From: JAJEFO01 sp009843725
Lineage (GTDB): Bacteria; Pseudomonadota; Alphaproteobacteria; Rhodobacterales; Rhodobacteraceae
Assembly (NCBI GenBank): GCA_965243215.1
Contig: CBDEUJ010000004.1
Coordinates: forward strand, 1,054,001 to 1,118,000
DNA length: 64,000 nt
Direction of reading: 5' to 3'
The notes under the pieces were generated by a model. The model did no database searches. It was not told where the DNA came from and was given only the letters and a program-made list of their open reading frames with translations. The position numbers and the translations under genes are program-made. Below are positions 34,343 through 43,780 of this stretch, in pieces. Positions within the stretch are counted from its first letter, which is position 1, and the number at the start of each line of letters is the position of its first letter.

Positions 34343-35808
34343 GCGCTGTCCTCTCCGCCGTCGATGTCCCGCCACTTCCGACCGTCGCCCTCAAGCAGGG
34401 CCGCCGCTCTCTCGGGTCCGTTCGTGCCGACCTGGTAGAAATCCGGATGCTCCTCCCGCTCCCGCCAGTCCTTGATGATCGGGTCGGTCCATGCCCATGC
34501 CTGTTCAACTTCGTCGCCGCGCATGAACAACGTCTGGTCTCCGCGAATGACATCCATGATGAGGCGTTCATAGGCCGCCGGCGCGTCCTCCACGCCCCGC
34601 CCCAACGCTTCCGCAAAGGTCATGTCCAGCGGAACGTCCACGAGGCGCATGCCGCCGGGTCCTGGCTCCTTGATCGTGACGAAGAGATTTATGCCCTCGT
34701 TCGGCTGCAAGCAAATTGCCAGAACGTTGCGGTGCTGCCCGAGCGTCTGGCCAAAGATCGAATGCGGTGCGGTCTTGAACACGATGGAGATCTCAGAATG
34801 CCTGGCCGCCATGCGCTTGCCGGTCCGGAGATAGAACGGCACTCCAGCCCATCTCCAGTTGGAAATGTGGAGCCTGAGGGCGATGAAGCTCTCCGTCCGG
34901 CTGTCCACATTCTCGACCTGGTCGAGGTAGCTTTCTCCGGGGACTGCGGACACGTACCGGCCCCGGACGATGTCACGCGGGGCCGGTCGCTCGATCGCCC
35001 GGATCACCTTGAGCTTCTCGTCCCGCACCGCATCCGGGTCAAAGCGTGACGGCGGCTCCATCGCAATGAGGCAGAGAAGCTGCATCAGGTGATTCTGTAT
35101 CATGTCCCGCATTGCGCCTGCCTTGTCGTAGTAGCTCCCGCGCCCGTCGACGCCAACGCTCTCCGCCACCGTGATCTGCACATGGTCCACGAACTGCGCG
35201 TGCCACAGCGGCTCGAACAGGACATTGCCGAAACGGACCGCCATCAGGTTCTGGACGGTTTCCTTTCCCAGGTAATGGTCGATCCTGTATATCTGGCTCT
35301 CGTCAAAGTGGTTGCGCAAGATCCTGTTCAGCTCCCGGGCACTCTTGAGGTCGCGGCCAAACGGCTTCTCGACGACAATCCGGCAGGCGGAACTTGCACA
35401 GCCGTGTTTCCGCAGGCGCTCGGCCAGCGTGCCAAAGAGCGACGGCGCCACCGAAAAGTAGAAGGCACGAACGACGCCGTCCCGCAACATGCCCGAAAGC
35501 GCGTCCCAGCCGCCGTCGCTCGCGGCATCGAGGATCAGGTGGTCAATGCACTCCAGAAAGGTCCTGACGTCATCTTCGGGCCGCGCGGCCTCTGGGACGA
35601 ACTCGCTCAGGGCTTCGGCGACAAATGCCCGGTACCCGTCCCTGTCCAACTGTCGCCGTGCAGCGCCGATGATCCGGCTCGTCGGGGGCATCTGTCCCGC
35701 CCGGAAACGGCGGAACAGGCCTGGAAAAATCCTTCTCCGGGCCAGGTCGCCCGTACCCCCGAAAATCACCAGGTCGAACGGCTCGACCGGGATGACGCGC
35801 GAAACCAT
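34339..35808 (-). CDS. zwf: Glucose-6-phosphate 1-dehydrogenase
   Basis: Zwf oxidises glucose 6-phosphate to 6-phosphogluconolactone, the entry to the Entner-Doudoroff and pentose phosphate routes. The 489-residue protein has the cofactor turn GGTGDLARRRIFPGL, the EKPFG motif, the signature RIDHYLGKE with the substrate Lys and catalytic His, and MIQNHLMQLLCL. Start MVSRVIPVEPFDLV at 35808. It leads a two-gene operon with pgi. Confidence 0.98.
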   Translation of the reverse strand: MVSRVIPVEPFDLVIFGGTGDLARRRIFPGLFRRFRAGQMPPTSRIIGAARRQLDRDGYRAFVAEALSEFVPEAARPEDDVRTFLECIDHLILDAASDGGWDALSGMLRDGVVRAFYFSVAPSLFGTLAERLRKHGCASSACRIVVEKPFGRDLKSARELNRILRNHFDESQIYRIDHYLGKETVQNLMAVRFGNVLFEPLWHAQFVDHVQITVAESVGVDGRGSYYDKAGAMRDMIQNHLMQLLCLIAMEPPSRFDPDAVRDEKLKVIRAIERPAPRDIVRGRYVSAVPGESYLDQVENVDSRTESFIALRLHISNWRWAGVPFYLRTGKRMAARHSEISIVFKTAPHSIFGQTLGQHRNVLAICLQPNEGINLFVTIKEPGPGGMRLVDVPLDMTFAEALGRGVEDAPAAYERLIMDVIRGDQTLFMRGDEVEQAWAWTDPIIKDWREREEHPDFYQVGTNGPERAAALLEGDGRKWRDIDGGEDSA

Positions 35809-36185
35809 GTTGCCCTCCTCTTCCCGTCACTGGCGCAGATGCCGCGAACCCGCCGCATTTGCGGGACGATTTCGCTGCAAGCGATGCGATGCAGGCAGCA
35901 TCACATCACCGTCACTAGCACATGCTTGCACTTTACCCTCCCTGATTCCGGCTCTTAGAGTTTCAATCGGGACAAGCGTTCGATCTGGAAATTCGGCGAG
36001 GAGCGACCTATGCAAGTCTTGGCGGATGCTGACGACAACTTCAACACGACTTTGCACCGAATTGTGGTGCCAGCCCGGGCGACGCGCCGGGCATTCGAAT
36101 CCAGGGAGCGCGTCGCAGCCGAGGTTGCCTGACGCCGGAAGGTTCGGTCACTCGACGAGGCAGGTCATCCAGAAAGGCGGGCAAG
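35809..36185. other. Divergent promoter region between zwf and the radical SAM gene
   Basis: These 377 bases carry no credible gene. They should hold the promoters for zwf-pgi (leftward) and for the radical SAM gene (rightward). I see no convincing palindrome. Confidence 0.45.
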
Positions 36186-37136
36186 ATGAAGGACGGTTCC
36201 GAGTTGCTTTCAAGCGATAAGTTCCGCGACCCTCTGCTTACGGCAACGGGCGAAGAGCGGGCCGAGGTCGCATTGGCGCGTCTTGAGACGCTCTGGTTCA
36301 ACACGGGCACGCTGTGCAACATCGAGTGCCCCAACTGCTACATACTGTCTTCGCCGAAGAACGACAGTCTGGTCTATCTGTCGCTGGCTGATGTCGAGCA
36401 CTACCTTTCCCAGGTTGCGGAACTCGACAAGCCGGTTCGTGAAATCGGGTTTACGGGCGGCGAGCCGTTCATGAACCCGGACATGATCGCGATGGCGCGC
36501 GCCTCGCTCGAAGCGGGACACGAAGTCCTGATTCTCACGAACGCCATGAAACCGATGATGCGAAAGTCGATGCGCGACGGAATCGAGGACCTTCAGCGCA
36601 AGTTTGGCAGCCGGATGACGCTCAGGATTTCGCTCGACCACTGGTCAGCGGCGCAACACGACGAGGAACGCGGCGTCGGCAGCTTCGGCATCTCGCTGGA
36701 AGGCATGCGCTGGCTTCGGGACCATGGCGTCCGCATGGCCGTGGCCGGACGCACAATTTGGGGTGAGACGGAGTCCCACGCGCGCGACGGATACGCCGCG
36801 CTTTACGCGAGCGAAGGTTTCGAGATCGACGCCTACAACCCTGCCGATACCGTCCTGTTCCCGGAAATGGATGAAACCGCCGACGTACCGGAAATCTCGA
36901 CGGCTTGCTGGGACATCCTGGGCAAGTCGCCCGAACACGTCATGTGCGCCTCCTCGCGGATGGTGATCAAGCGCAAGGGAACCAGGCACGCTGCCGTCGT
37001 CGCTTGCACGCTTCTTCCCTACGACACGCAGTTTGAACTCGGCGGGTCCCTGAAGGAGGCCTCAGGGCCCGTTCGGCTCAATCATCCGCACTGCGCGAAG
37101 TTCTGCGTTCTCGGCGGCGCAAGCTGTTCGGCCTGA
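36186..37136 (+). CDS. Radical SAM protein
   Basis: The 316-residue protein has the CxxxCxxC motif that binds the radical SAM 4Fe-4S cluster (Cys44, Cys48, Cys51 in CNIECPNCY), followed by the GFTGGEPFMNP motif that holds the SAM amino group. The C-terminal part has further cysteines (VACTLLPYD, HCAKFCVLGGASCS) that could bind an auxiliary cluster. The family is broad, so the reaction cannot be named. It stands alone between divergent zwf and the convergent ureohydrolase gene. Confidence 0.88.
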   Translation: MKDGSELLSSDKFRDPLLTATGEERAEVALARLETLWFNTGTLCNIECPNCYILSSPKNDSLVYLSLADVEHYLSQVAELDKPVREIGFTGGEPFMNPDMIAMARASLEAGHEVLILTNAMKPMMRKSMRDGIEDLQRKFGSRMTLRISLDHWSAAQHDEERGVGSFGISLEGMRWLRDHGVRMAVAGRTIWGETESHARDGYAALYASEGFEIDAYNPADTVLFPEMDETADVPEISTACWDILGKSPEHVMCASSRMVIKRKGTRHAAVVACTLLPYDTQFELGGSLKEASGPVRLNHPHCAKFCVLGGASCSA

Positions 37137-37210
37137 CCGTGCTCCCGCCCGTTCGCGACCGCAAGGTCTCACGGTGAGCCCGTTTGTGAACCGTGCGGTC
37201 CAGGGCGCCG

Positions 37211-38161
37211 TCAACCGGCCATTGCGCAAAGCAGCTCGAACATGATCGAGGCGCCGAGAAACGCGGTGGCACCGTCCTGATCGAAAGGGGGTGATACCTC
37301 GACAAGGTCGGCGCCCCGGATGTCGAGCCCGGCAAGGTGGCGACAGACCTCAAGCGCCTGGAACGAGTTCGGACCGCCGACCTCCGGCGTGCCGGTGCCG
37401 GGCGCGAATGCAGGATCGACGAAATCGATGTCATAGCTCACGTAAAGCGGTTTCTTGCCGACAACCTCGCGGGCCTCGGCCATGACATCCTCGATTCCGC
37501 GCGCAAACAGTTCCTCGATCCGAACCGTCCGTATGCCGACGCTCTTGGCGAAATCCATGTCCTCATGGTCGTACATCGTGCCGCGAAGGCCGATCTGGAT
37601 CACGCGCCCTGGATCCAGAAGGCTCTCCTCGACGGCACGGCGAAACGGCGTGCCATGGGTGAACATCTCGCCGCCGAAATAGCTGTGAAATAGATCCGTG
37701 TGGCTGTCGAAGTGAATCATGCCAAGCGGCCCGGCTGCCGCCAGGCTCCGCAGAACCGGCAAGGAGCAAAGATGGTCGCCGCCTGCCATCAGAGGTCGAA
37801 TCCCGACCTCCTGCAAATCGGCGAAATAGGCGTCGTATCGCTCCAGCGTGTCGGGAATGCTGGCCGGGTTCGGTCCGACATCGCCCAGATCGGCGCAGCT
37901 TGCAGCCTCGAAGGGGCGAATTCGCGAGACCGGGTGCTCGGCCCGGATCATGGTCGACGCATCCCGAAGCTGGCGCGGCCCGTGCCGGGCGCCGGGGCGG
38001 TTCGTCGTGCCGCTGTCCCACGGCGCGCCGACAAGGCCTATCTGGACTTCGCCGAACCGCGGGTGCCCGGGCGGCACATACGGCAGCCGCATGAAGGTTG
38101 GCACGCCCGCAAAGCGCGGAAGGTCGAAGCCGGAGACGGGATGGAAGAAAGGATCGCTCAT
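37211..38161 (-). CDS. Agmatinase-like ureohydrolase
   Basis: The 316-residue protein is an arginase/agmatinase-fold enzyme that releases urea from a guanidino compound. The dimanganese ligands are present in GGDHL, FDSHTDL (usually DAHTD) and YDIDFVDPAFAPGTGTPEVGG. Length and the GTPEVGG loop fit agmatinase or guanidinopropionase or guanidinobutyrase. The precise substrate is open. The stop is close to the 3' end of the convergent radical SAM gene, and vsr lies 9 bases upstream on the same strand. Confidence 0.9.
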   Translation of the reverse strand: MSDPFFHPVSGFDLPRFAGVPTFMRLPYVPPGHPRFGEVQIGLVGAPWDSGTTNRPGARHGPRQLRDASTMIRAEHPVSRIRPFEAASCADLGDVGPNPASIPDTLERYDAYFADLQEVGIRPLMAGGDHLCSLPVLRSLAAAGPLGMIHFDSHTDLFHSYFGGEMFTHGTPFRRAVEESLLDPGRVIQIGLRGTMYDHEDMDFAKSVGIRTVRIEELFARGIEDVMAEAREVVGKKPLYVSYDIDFVDPAFAPGTGTPEVGGPNSFQALEVCRHLAGLDIRGADLVEVSPPFDQDGATAFLGASIMFELLCAMAG

Positions 38162-38170
38162 GACGTGAGG

Positions 38171-38674
38171 CTATGTTTCCGGGCCGGAAAGTTCCAGTCC
38201 GGATCTCGCAGGCAGGTCGGCCACTCGTCTTTCCTCGATCACGATCTCCTTGCCGCCCTCAGCCAGCCAGCTTGCCAGCATCTGGGTGGCAACATCAACG
38301 TGTTCGGCCTTCCGAAGTGCGCATTCCCAGACCGTGGCCACCCGCCAGCCAGCCCCGAGCAGTCTTGAGCGCACCTCGTCGTCGCGCGCGACGTTTCGTT
38401 CGAACTTGGATGTCCAGTACTCGGTGCGCGTCGCAGGAACCGTGGCGTGACGGCACCCTTCATGGCGATGCCAGAAGCAACCATGCACGAACACGACGGC
38501 ATTGAATTTTCGAAACACCAGGTCCGGGCGGCCAGGAACGTCCTTCGCATGCAGCCGAAATCGAAAGCCCCGCCTGTGCAGCGTCTTCCGCACGACGAGC
38601 TCCGGCTTCGTGTTCTTGCCCCTGATGCTGGCCATGATCCGGGATCGGGTCTTGCTGTCAACGACATCCACCAA
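38171..38674 (-). CDS. vsr: Very-short-patch mismatch endonuclease Vsr
   Basis: Vsr nicks at T:G mismatches that arise from deaminated 5-methylcytosine. The protein reads VDVVDSKTRSRIMASIRGKNTKPEL, then KDVPGRPDLVFRKFNAVVFVHGCFWHRHEGC, with the metal Asp and zinc-type Cys/His, and GWRVATVWECALR, all Vsr hallmarks. I prefer the TTG at 38674, which gives MVDVVDSK after GGTGGAG. An ATG at 38731 would add 19 residues. No cytosine methyltransferase lies in this window, so its partner must be elsewhere or lost. Confidence 0.9.
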   Translation of the reverse strand: MVDVVDSKTRSRIMASIRGKNTKPELVVRKTLHRRGFRFRLHAKDVPGRPDLVFRKFNAVVFVHGCFWHRHEGCRHATVPATRTEYWTSKFERNVARDDEVRSRLLGAGWRVATVWECALRKAEHVDVATQMLASWLAEGGKEIVIEERRVADLPARSGLELSGPET

Positions 38675-38819
38675 GGTCTCTGCTCCACCTGCACTTGCGG
38701 CCTCCTCAATGCATACACCACTATGCCTCATTGCCCTTCCATAATGGCGGCGAAATTCGGGATGGCTTCAGTCTCGCGATCAACTGGTTCCGGTACGGCT
38801 TTCTCACTCAAGGGGAATC

Positions 38820-39941
38820 TCAGTTCAGCAGCGCCCGCGCGTCGTCCGGCCCAAGCGGTTCCGGGCGCTCGCAAGTCGTCGCCATCTTCACGAATTTCCC
38901 GTTCTCGCCAGACTTCAGAAGGCCCGTCATCACTTCGACCACATGAAGCGCAAGCTCCATCGAGCAACGGTGCGGACGGCCTTCCTGAATTGCCAGCGCC
39001 ATGTCCGACAGCCCCGCCGCGCGATAGTTGGCATGACTCCCGCCCTGGTTCACGACCGCAAACGGATGGTCCCATGCGTCAACGGCACCGGGTTCCTGGT
39101 TCGCACGGGTCATGACAAGTTCGCCTCCGAAGAAATTCGGATCGGGCAAGTCAAGACTGGCTTCAGTGCCATAGAGCTCCATCGGCTTGTGCCCATGCGC
39201 CCAGACATCCCAGCTCGTGACCAGCGTCACGACCGCACCGCCGTGAAACTCGAGAATGCCGTGGATCGTGGTCGGCGTCCTGACCGGAATCTCCTCGCCG
39301 CGTCGCGGCTCCGAGAGGATGGTTCGCGTCCCGGCCGGGGTCGTGCTGACCGCCGCCACGCGCCTGATCGGCCCGATCAGCTGGACAAGATTGGTCATGT
39401 GATAGGGACCGATGTCCAGGACCGGCCCCGCGCCCGGGAGGTAAAAGAAGTCCGGATTCGGATGCCAGTGCTCCATCCCGTGGCTCATCACGAATGCGGT
39501 GCCGCTCGTCACTGTCCCGATGACGCCGTCATCGATCATGTGGCGCGCAAGCTGGTGCGATCCCCCAAGGAACGTGTCCGGCGCCGAGCCGACGCGACAT
39601 CCCTTCTCCCTGGCGAGACGTGCAATTTCCGCGCCTTCCTCAAGCGAAAGAACAAAGGGCTTTTCCGAATATACATGCTTGCCCGCCTTGAGCGCGCTCG
39701 ACGAAATCTCGAAATGCGCGGCCGGAACCGTCAGGTTCACCACGATGTCAATGTCGCCCGCCCCAAGGAGCGCTTCGACGCTGTCATGGCGCACGCCGAA
39801 CTCCTCCGCCCGGGCACGTGCAGCGGCGTCATTGATGTCGGCAACCGCGCGGATTTCGAATCCCCTGAACATCGGCGCAAGACGCAGATAGGCCGAGGAA
39901 ATGTTGCCGCATCCAACGATGCCGGCGCCAAGATTGCTCAT
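38820..39941 (-). CDS. Gfo/Idh/MocA-family dehydrogenase
   Basis: The 373-residue NAD(P)-dependent oxidoreductase begins with a Rossmann turn (GAGIVGCGNISSAYL), has the EKP motif in HVYSEKPFVLS (about residue 97) and the DIGPYHMTN segment with the catalytic Asp and His near residue 180. Such enzymes oxidise sugars, inositols or amino sugars. ATG 39941 has GGAGAGG 7 bases upstream, which rules out the longer TTG start. It closes the operon that begins with the sugar-binding protein at 45013, so it probably handles the imported sugar. Confidence 0.92.
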   Translation of the reverse strand: MSNLGAGIVGCGNISSAYLRLAPMFRGFEIRAVADINDAAARARAEEFGVRHDSVEALLGAGDIDIVVNLTVPAAHFEISSSALKAGKHVYSEKPFVLSLEEGAEIARLAREKGCRVGSAPDTFLGGSHQLARHMIDDGVIGTVTSGTAFVMSHGMEHWHPNPDFFYLPGAGPVLDIGPYHMTNLVQLIGPIRRVAAVSTTPAGTRTILSEPRRGEEIPVRTPTTIHGILEFHGGAVVTLVTSWDVWAHGHKPMELYGTEASLDLPDPNFFGGELVMTRANQEPGAVDAWDHPFAVVNQGGSHANYRAAGLSDMALAIQEGRPHRCSMELALHVVEVMTGLLKSGENGKFVKMATTCERPEPLGPDDARALLN

Positions 39942-39952
39942 CTGCCTCTCCG

Positions 39953-40705
39953 TCAAAGCGTTTTCAGAAAGTCGATGGAGCGCTCCGCAAAACGCCGGTC
40001 ATCGCTGGGATTGTCATGTTCGAGAACAAGGTGCTCGCAGCCAACCCGCGCCAGGGCTGCGACAAGCGCCGTCCAGTCGAGCGTGCCGTGACCCACGTCG
40101 GACCAGCCGTCCTCGTCAGCGCATGTGCCGTCAGGCGCAATGTCCTTCACGTGGGCCGCGCCGATCCGGCCGCCAAGACGCTCGATCCAGGCAAAGGGGT
40201 CCTCGCCTGCGCGCACCGCCCAGGCAACGTCGAACTCGAATGCCAGCGCAGAACCGCCCTCAAGCAGGGAGTCGATCGGATGGCTTCCGTCGTCCAGCGT
40301 CCGGAACTCGAAATCGTGGTTGTGCCACCCGAAGCCGATGCCAGCGTCTTCCAGCGGCTTGCCGGCTTCCGCCAGGCGCGCGCCGAACGCGCGCCAGCCG
40401 TCCCGGTCACCTGGTCGGTCGGCGGCATCGAGAAACGGCACGTACACGTCTCGCATGCCGAGCGCGGCCGCCGTCTCCCGGACGCCGTCCGGGTCGTTCT
40501 CGACCATGTCCAGCCCGAAATGCCCGCTTGTCATCGCCAGACCGGCCGTCTCCAGTTCGGCGCTTAGCTGGCCCAGGTCGCTCGAAGGCGAATAGAGGCC
40601 GCCGAACCCTTCGACCTCCGACAGGCCAAGGTCCGCGATCATCCTCAGGGTCCTCGGCAGCGGACCGAACTTGCGAGACGAATAGAGCTGGTACGAATGT
40701 GACAC
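39953..40705 (-). CDS. Sugar phosphate isomerase/epimerase, TIM-barrel (xylose isomerase-like)
   Basis: The 250-residue protein fits the AP endonuclease 2/xylose-isomerase-like fold: a start block MSHSYQLYSSRKFGPLPRTL, FGWHNHDFEFRT with a metal His, and EFDVAWAVRAGEDP and HVKDIAPDG with metal-binding residues. Such enzymes epimerise or isomerise ketoses or act as inosose isomerases. It sits 11 bases before the Gfo/Idh gene and 135 bases after the ABC ATPase, all on the minus strand, which links it to sugar use. Confidence 0.88.
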   Translation of the reverse strand: MSHSYQLYSSRKFGPLPRTLRMIADLGLSEVEGFGGLYSPSSDLGQLSAELETAGLAMTSGHFGLDMVENDPDGVRETAAALGMRDVYVPFLDAADRPGDRDGWRAFGARLAEAGKPLEDAGIGFGWHNHDFEFRTLDDGSHPIDSLLEGGSALAFEFDVAWAVRAGEDPFAWIERLGGRIGAAHVKDIAPDGTCADEDGWSDVGHGTLDWTALVAALARVGCEHLVLEHDNPSDDRRFAERSIDFLKTL

Positions 40706-40840
40706 GTGCGGGACTTCCTTTCAGATGGGGATCATGCCGAATGCATGACGGCGCGACGCGCCGGCATCCGGCCGGTTTCACGGATCATCGAAGTTGCCGA
40801 TGCAAACGAGCCCCTGTCAAGCAATGTCTGCGGTTCCCGT

Positions 40841-41926
40841 TCAGAGACGTTTCTCGTCGCCCGCATCGAAGAGCGACGCGTCGGCGGCATTGACGCCAGC
40901 GCGCAGGGAGTCGCCAGTGGCAACCTTGGACTGTCCGCTGATCCGCAACCAGAAGCGCTTGCCGTTGACGGATGTCAGGACGACCGTGTCCGAGCCCAGC
41001 GGCTCGACCACCTCTGCCGTGACGGTGAGCTCCACATCAGCTCCGGCCGCCTCGCCGCCGACGAGAACATGCTCGGGTCGTATGCCGAACCATGCATCTC
41101 CCGCAGCCTTGCGCTCAAATGCATAGGAATCCAGCGGGATGGAAAGCTCTCCCGCAAGGAAGCGGCCGTTCTCCACCTTTCCCTGCTGAAGGTTCATGGC
41201 GGGCGAGCCGATGAAGTCCGCAACATAGAGATTGGCAGGCCGGCTGTAGATCTCGCCGGGCGACGCGAGCTGCTGGATGATCCCGTCCTTCATGATGGCG
41301 ATCCGGTCGGCAAGGGTCATCGCCTCGACCTGGTCATGCGTAACGTAGATCATCGTGTTATCAAGCCGGTCGTGCAGCTGCTTCAGCTCGACACGCAGGT
41401 CGGCACGAAGCTTGGCATCCAGATTCGAGAGTGGCTCGTCGAAGAGGAAGACGTCCACGTCCCGCACCAAGGCGCGCCCGATTGCGACCCTTTGGCGCTG
41501 GCCGCCCGAAAGAGCCGACGGCTTCCGCTTGAGCAGCGGCTCTATCTGCAGGATGTCGGCGGCGCGTGCCACGCGCTCCTTGATCTCGCTCTTCGGCACG
41601 CGGGCGTTCCTGAGCCCGAAGGACATGTTTCCTTCGACCGACATCTGCGGGTACAGTGCGTAGCTCTGGAAGACCATGCCGATGCCGCGTTCCGAAGGTT
41701 CGGCCCAAGTGACGTTGCGCCCCTTGATGAAGACCTGGCCGCCAGTGACGTCGAGCAGCCCCGCGATGCAATTGAGAAGCGTGGACTTCCCGCAGCCAGA
41801 AGAGCCCAGGAGGACCAGGAACTCGCCTTCGTTGACCGACAGGTTCAGGCCTTTCAATACATCGACCGCCCCGAAGCTCAGGTCGAGATTCCTGATTTCG
41901 ACGGACGTTGCCCCGTTCCCGTTCAT
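40841..41926 (-). CDS. Sugar ABC transporter ATP-binding protein (MalK/UgpC type)
   Basis: The 361-residue ATPase has Walker A GSSGCGKST (about residue 43), signature LSGGQRQRVAIGRAL, Walker B VFLFDEPLSNLDAKLR and the switch His in YVTHDQVEAM. After residue 235 comes the TOBE/MalK-type regulatory domain with GIRPEHVLVG. It powers the two permeases just upstream (gap 4 bases). This is the CUT1 type that serves oligosaccharides, glucose or polyols. Confidence 0.96.
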   Translation of the reverse strand: MNGNGATSVEIRNLDLSFGAVDVLKGLNLSVNEGEFLVLLGSSGCGKSTLLNCIAGLLDVTGGQVFIKGRNVTWAEPSERGIGMVFQSYALYPQMSVEGNMSFGLRNARVPKSEIKERVARAADILQIEPLLKRKPSALSGGQRQRVAIGRALVRDVDVFLFDEPLSNLDAKLRADLRVELKQLHDRLDNTMIYVTHDQVEAMTLADRIAIMKDGIIQQLASPGEIYSRPANLYVADFIGSPAMNLQQGKVENGRFLAGELSIPLDSYAFERKAAGDAWFGIRPEHVLVGGEAAGADVELTVTAEVVEPLGSDTVVLTSVNGKRFWLRISGQSKVATGDSLRAGVNAADASLFDAGDEKRL

Positions 41927-41930
41927 GACT

Positions 41931-42833
41931 TCACCCTTTCACCGCGCCGGCTGCAATGCCCCTGACGAACAGGCGGCCCGACACGAAATAGATGACCAGC
42001 GGCACCAGCCCGGTCAGGATGGTCGCCGCCATGTTGACGTTGTATTCCTTCACGCCCTGCACCGAATTGACGATGTTGTTGAGCTGGACCGTCATCGGAT
42101 AGATGTCCGGCTTGGTGTATACCACGCCGAACAGGAAGTCGTTCCAGATCCCGGTCACCTGAAGAATCATCGCGACCACGAAGATCGGCAGCGACATCGG
42201 CAGCATGATCTGGAAGTAGATGCCCCAGAACCCGGCCCCGTCCACCCGCGCCGCCTTGAAGAGCTCCTCGGGCAGCGACGTGAAATAGTTCCTGAACAGG
42301 AGCGTCAGGATGGGCATTCCGAAAATCGAGTGCACGATCACGAGGCCCCAGAGCGAGCCGTAGAGGCCAATCTCGCGCAGCAGGATCACGATCGGATAGA
42401 GCATGACCTGGTAGGGAATGAACGCCCCGAAGATCAGGATGGTGAAGAAGACGTTCGCCCCCTTGAACCGCCAGTTGGCAAGCGCATAGCCATTCACGCT
42501 CGCAATCGCGATCGAGACGATCACGGAAGGAATCGTGATCCGGACCGAGTTCCAGAATCCCCGCGAAAGGCCGTCGCAGTTCAGGCCGGTGCAGGCCTCG
42601 GCCCAGGCCTTGACCCATGGTTCGAACGTGATCTCGACAGGCGGGGCAAATATGTTGCCGAGCCGGATTTCGGGCATTCCTTTCAGCGAAGTCACGATCA
42701 TCACGTAGAGCGGCAGCATGTAGTAGAGCGCCACCATGATGAGCGTGCCGTAGAGGAAGACGTTCCGCCGCGAGAAGGTGCGCCGCGGCTTCGGCCCGTG
42801 CGGGCCGTCGAAACCTGCAACTGCCTCAGTCAC
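41931..42833 (-). CDS. Sugar ABC transporter permease (MalG/GtsC type)
   Basis: The 300-residue permease has six membrane segments and the EAA loop PEELFKAARVDGAGFWGIYFQ that contacts the ATPase. I chose the GTG at 42833 because it overlaps the stop of the partner permease by 8 bases and has a GGGAGCCGGAAAC leader. A start 57 bases upstream lies inside that gene. Neighbours show a complete importer: binding protein, two permeases and ATPase. Confidence 0.95.
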   Translation of the reverse strand: MTEAVAGFDGPHGPKPRRTFSRRNVFLYGTLIMVALYYMLPLYVMIVTSLKGMPEIRLGNIFAPPVEITFEPWVKAWAEACTGLNCDGLSRGFWNSVRITIPSVIVSIAIASVNGYALANWRFKGANVFFTILIFGAFIPYQVMLYPIVILLREIGLYGSLWGLVIVHSIFGMPILTLLFRNYFTSLPEELFKAARVDGAGFWGIYFQIMLPMSLPIFVVAMILQVTGIWNDFLFGVVYTKPDIYPMTVQLNNIVNSVQGVKEYNVNMAATILTGLVPLVIYFVSGRLFVRGIAAGAVKG

Positions 42834-43722
42834 GTTTCCGGCTCCCGAATTCGAGATAGGCCCAGGGGATGATGACGATGGCCACGGCAAGAAGCATCAT
42901 TGTCGATGCGGCGAAGCCCTGCCCGAGGTTCTGGCGCAGGAACATCGTGTCGTAGACATATTTCGCCGGCACTTCCGAAGCGATCCCGGGCCCGCCGCTG
43001 GTCTGGGCGACGACAAGGTCGAACACCCGGACTATGCCGCTCGCGATCAGCACAAGGGTGGTGATGAAGACCGGGCGCATCATGGGGATGACAATGAAGA
43101 TGTAGGTCTTCCAGGTCGGGATGCCGTCCACCCGGGCGGCCTTCCAGATTTCCGGGTCGATGCCGCGCAGCCCGGCCAGCATCAATACCATGATCAGGCC
43201 CGTGCCCTGCCAGAGCCCGGCGATCAGGATGCCGTAGATCACGATGTCCTGGTTGTAGAGCGGATCGAACTCGAAACTCGCCCAGCCCAGGCTCCGCACG
43301 ATGTTCTGCACCCCGAAGTCCGGATTCAGGATCCATTGCCACACGAGGCCCGTGACGATGAACGACAGGGCGAACGGATACAGGATGATGGTGCGGAACG
43401 TGTTCTCGAACCGGATTTTCTGGTCGAGAAGCGCGGCAAGCACGAAGCCGATGACGAGGCTGAAGACCAACGAGCAGATTCCGTAGATCATCAGGTTCTC
43501 GATCGAGACGATCCAGCGATTGGTGTTCCAGAGCCGTTCGTACTGGTCAAGCCCGACCCATTTGGCCTTGGGCAGAAGCTTCGAGCTGGTGAAGGAGTAG
43601 ACAACCGTCCAGAGCGTGCCCCCGACAAAGACGCAGAGCGCCGTCAGGATCATCGGGATGGCAGCTATCTTGGCCATCAGATTCCTGAACAACGCGTTCG
43701 GTCTGGCCGCTTCTGCCGCCAC
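42826..43722 (-). CDS. Sugar ABC transporter permease (MalF/GtsB type)
   Basis: The 298-residue protein has six membrane segments and the EAA-type loop DPEIWKAARVDGIPTWKTYIF. The N-terminus (NALFRNLMAKIAAIPMILTAL) and the block FRTIILYPFALSFIVTGLVWQWILNP match the glucose/mannose-type permeases of the CUT1 family. It lies 58 bases after the binding-protein gene and overlaps the second permease. Confidence 0.95.
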   Translation of the reverse strand: MAAEAARPNALFRNLMAKIAAIPMILTALCVFVGGTLWTVVYSFTSSKLLPKAKWVGLDQYERLWNTNRWIVSIENLMIYGICSLVFSLVIGFVLAALLDQKIRFENTFRTIILYPFALSFIVTGLVWQWILNPDFGVQNIVRSLGWASFEFDPLYNQDIVIYGILIAGLWQGTGLIMVLMLAGLRGIDPEIWKAARVDGIPTWKTYIFIVIPMMRPVFITTLVLIASGIVRVFDLVVAQTSGGPGIASEVPAKYVYDTMFLRQNLGQGFAASTMMLLAVAIVIIPWAYLEFGSRKRD

Positions 43723-43780
43723 GGTCGCCCCTATTCAGAGAGTTCCGGCGAGGCCAGGTCTGGCCCCGCCGGAACTTGCA

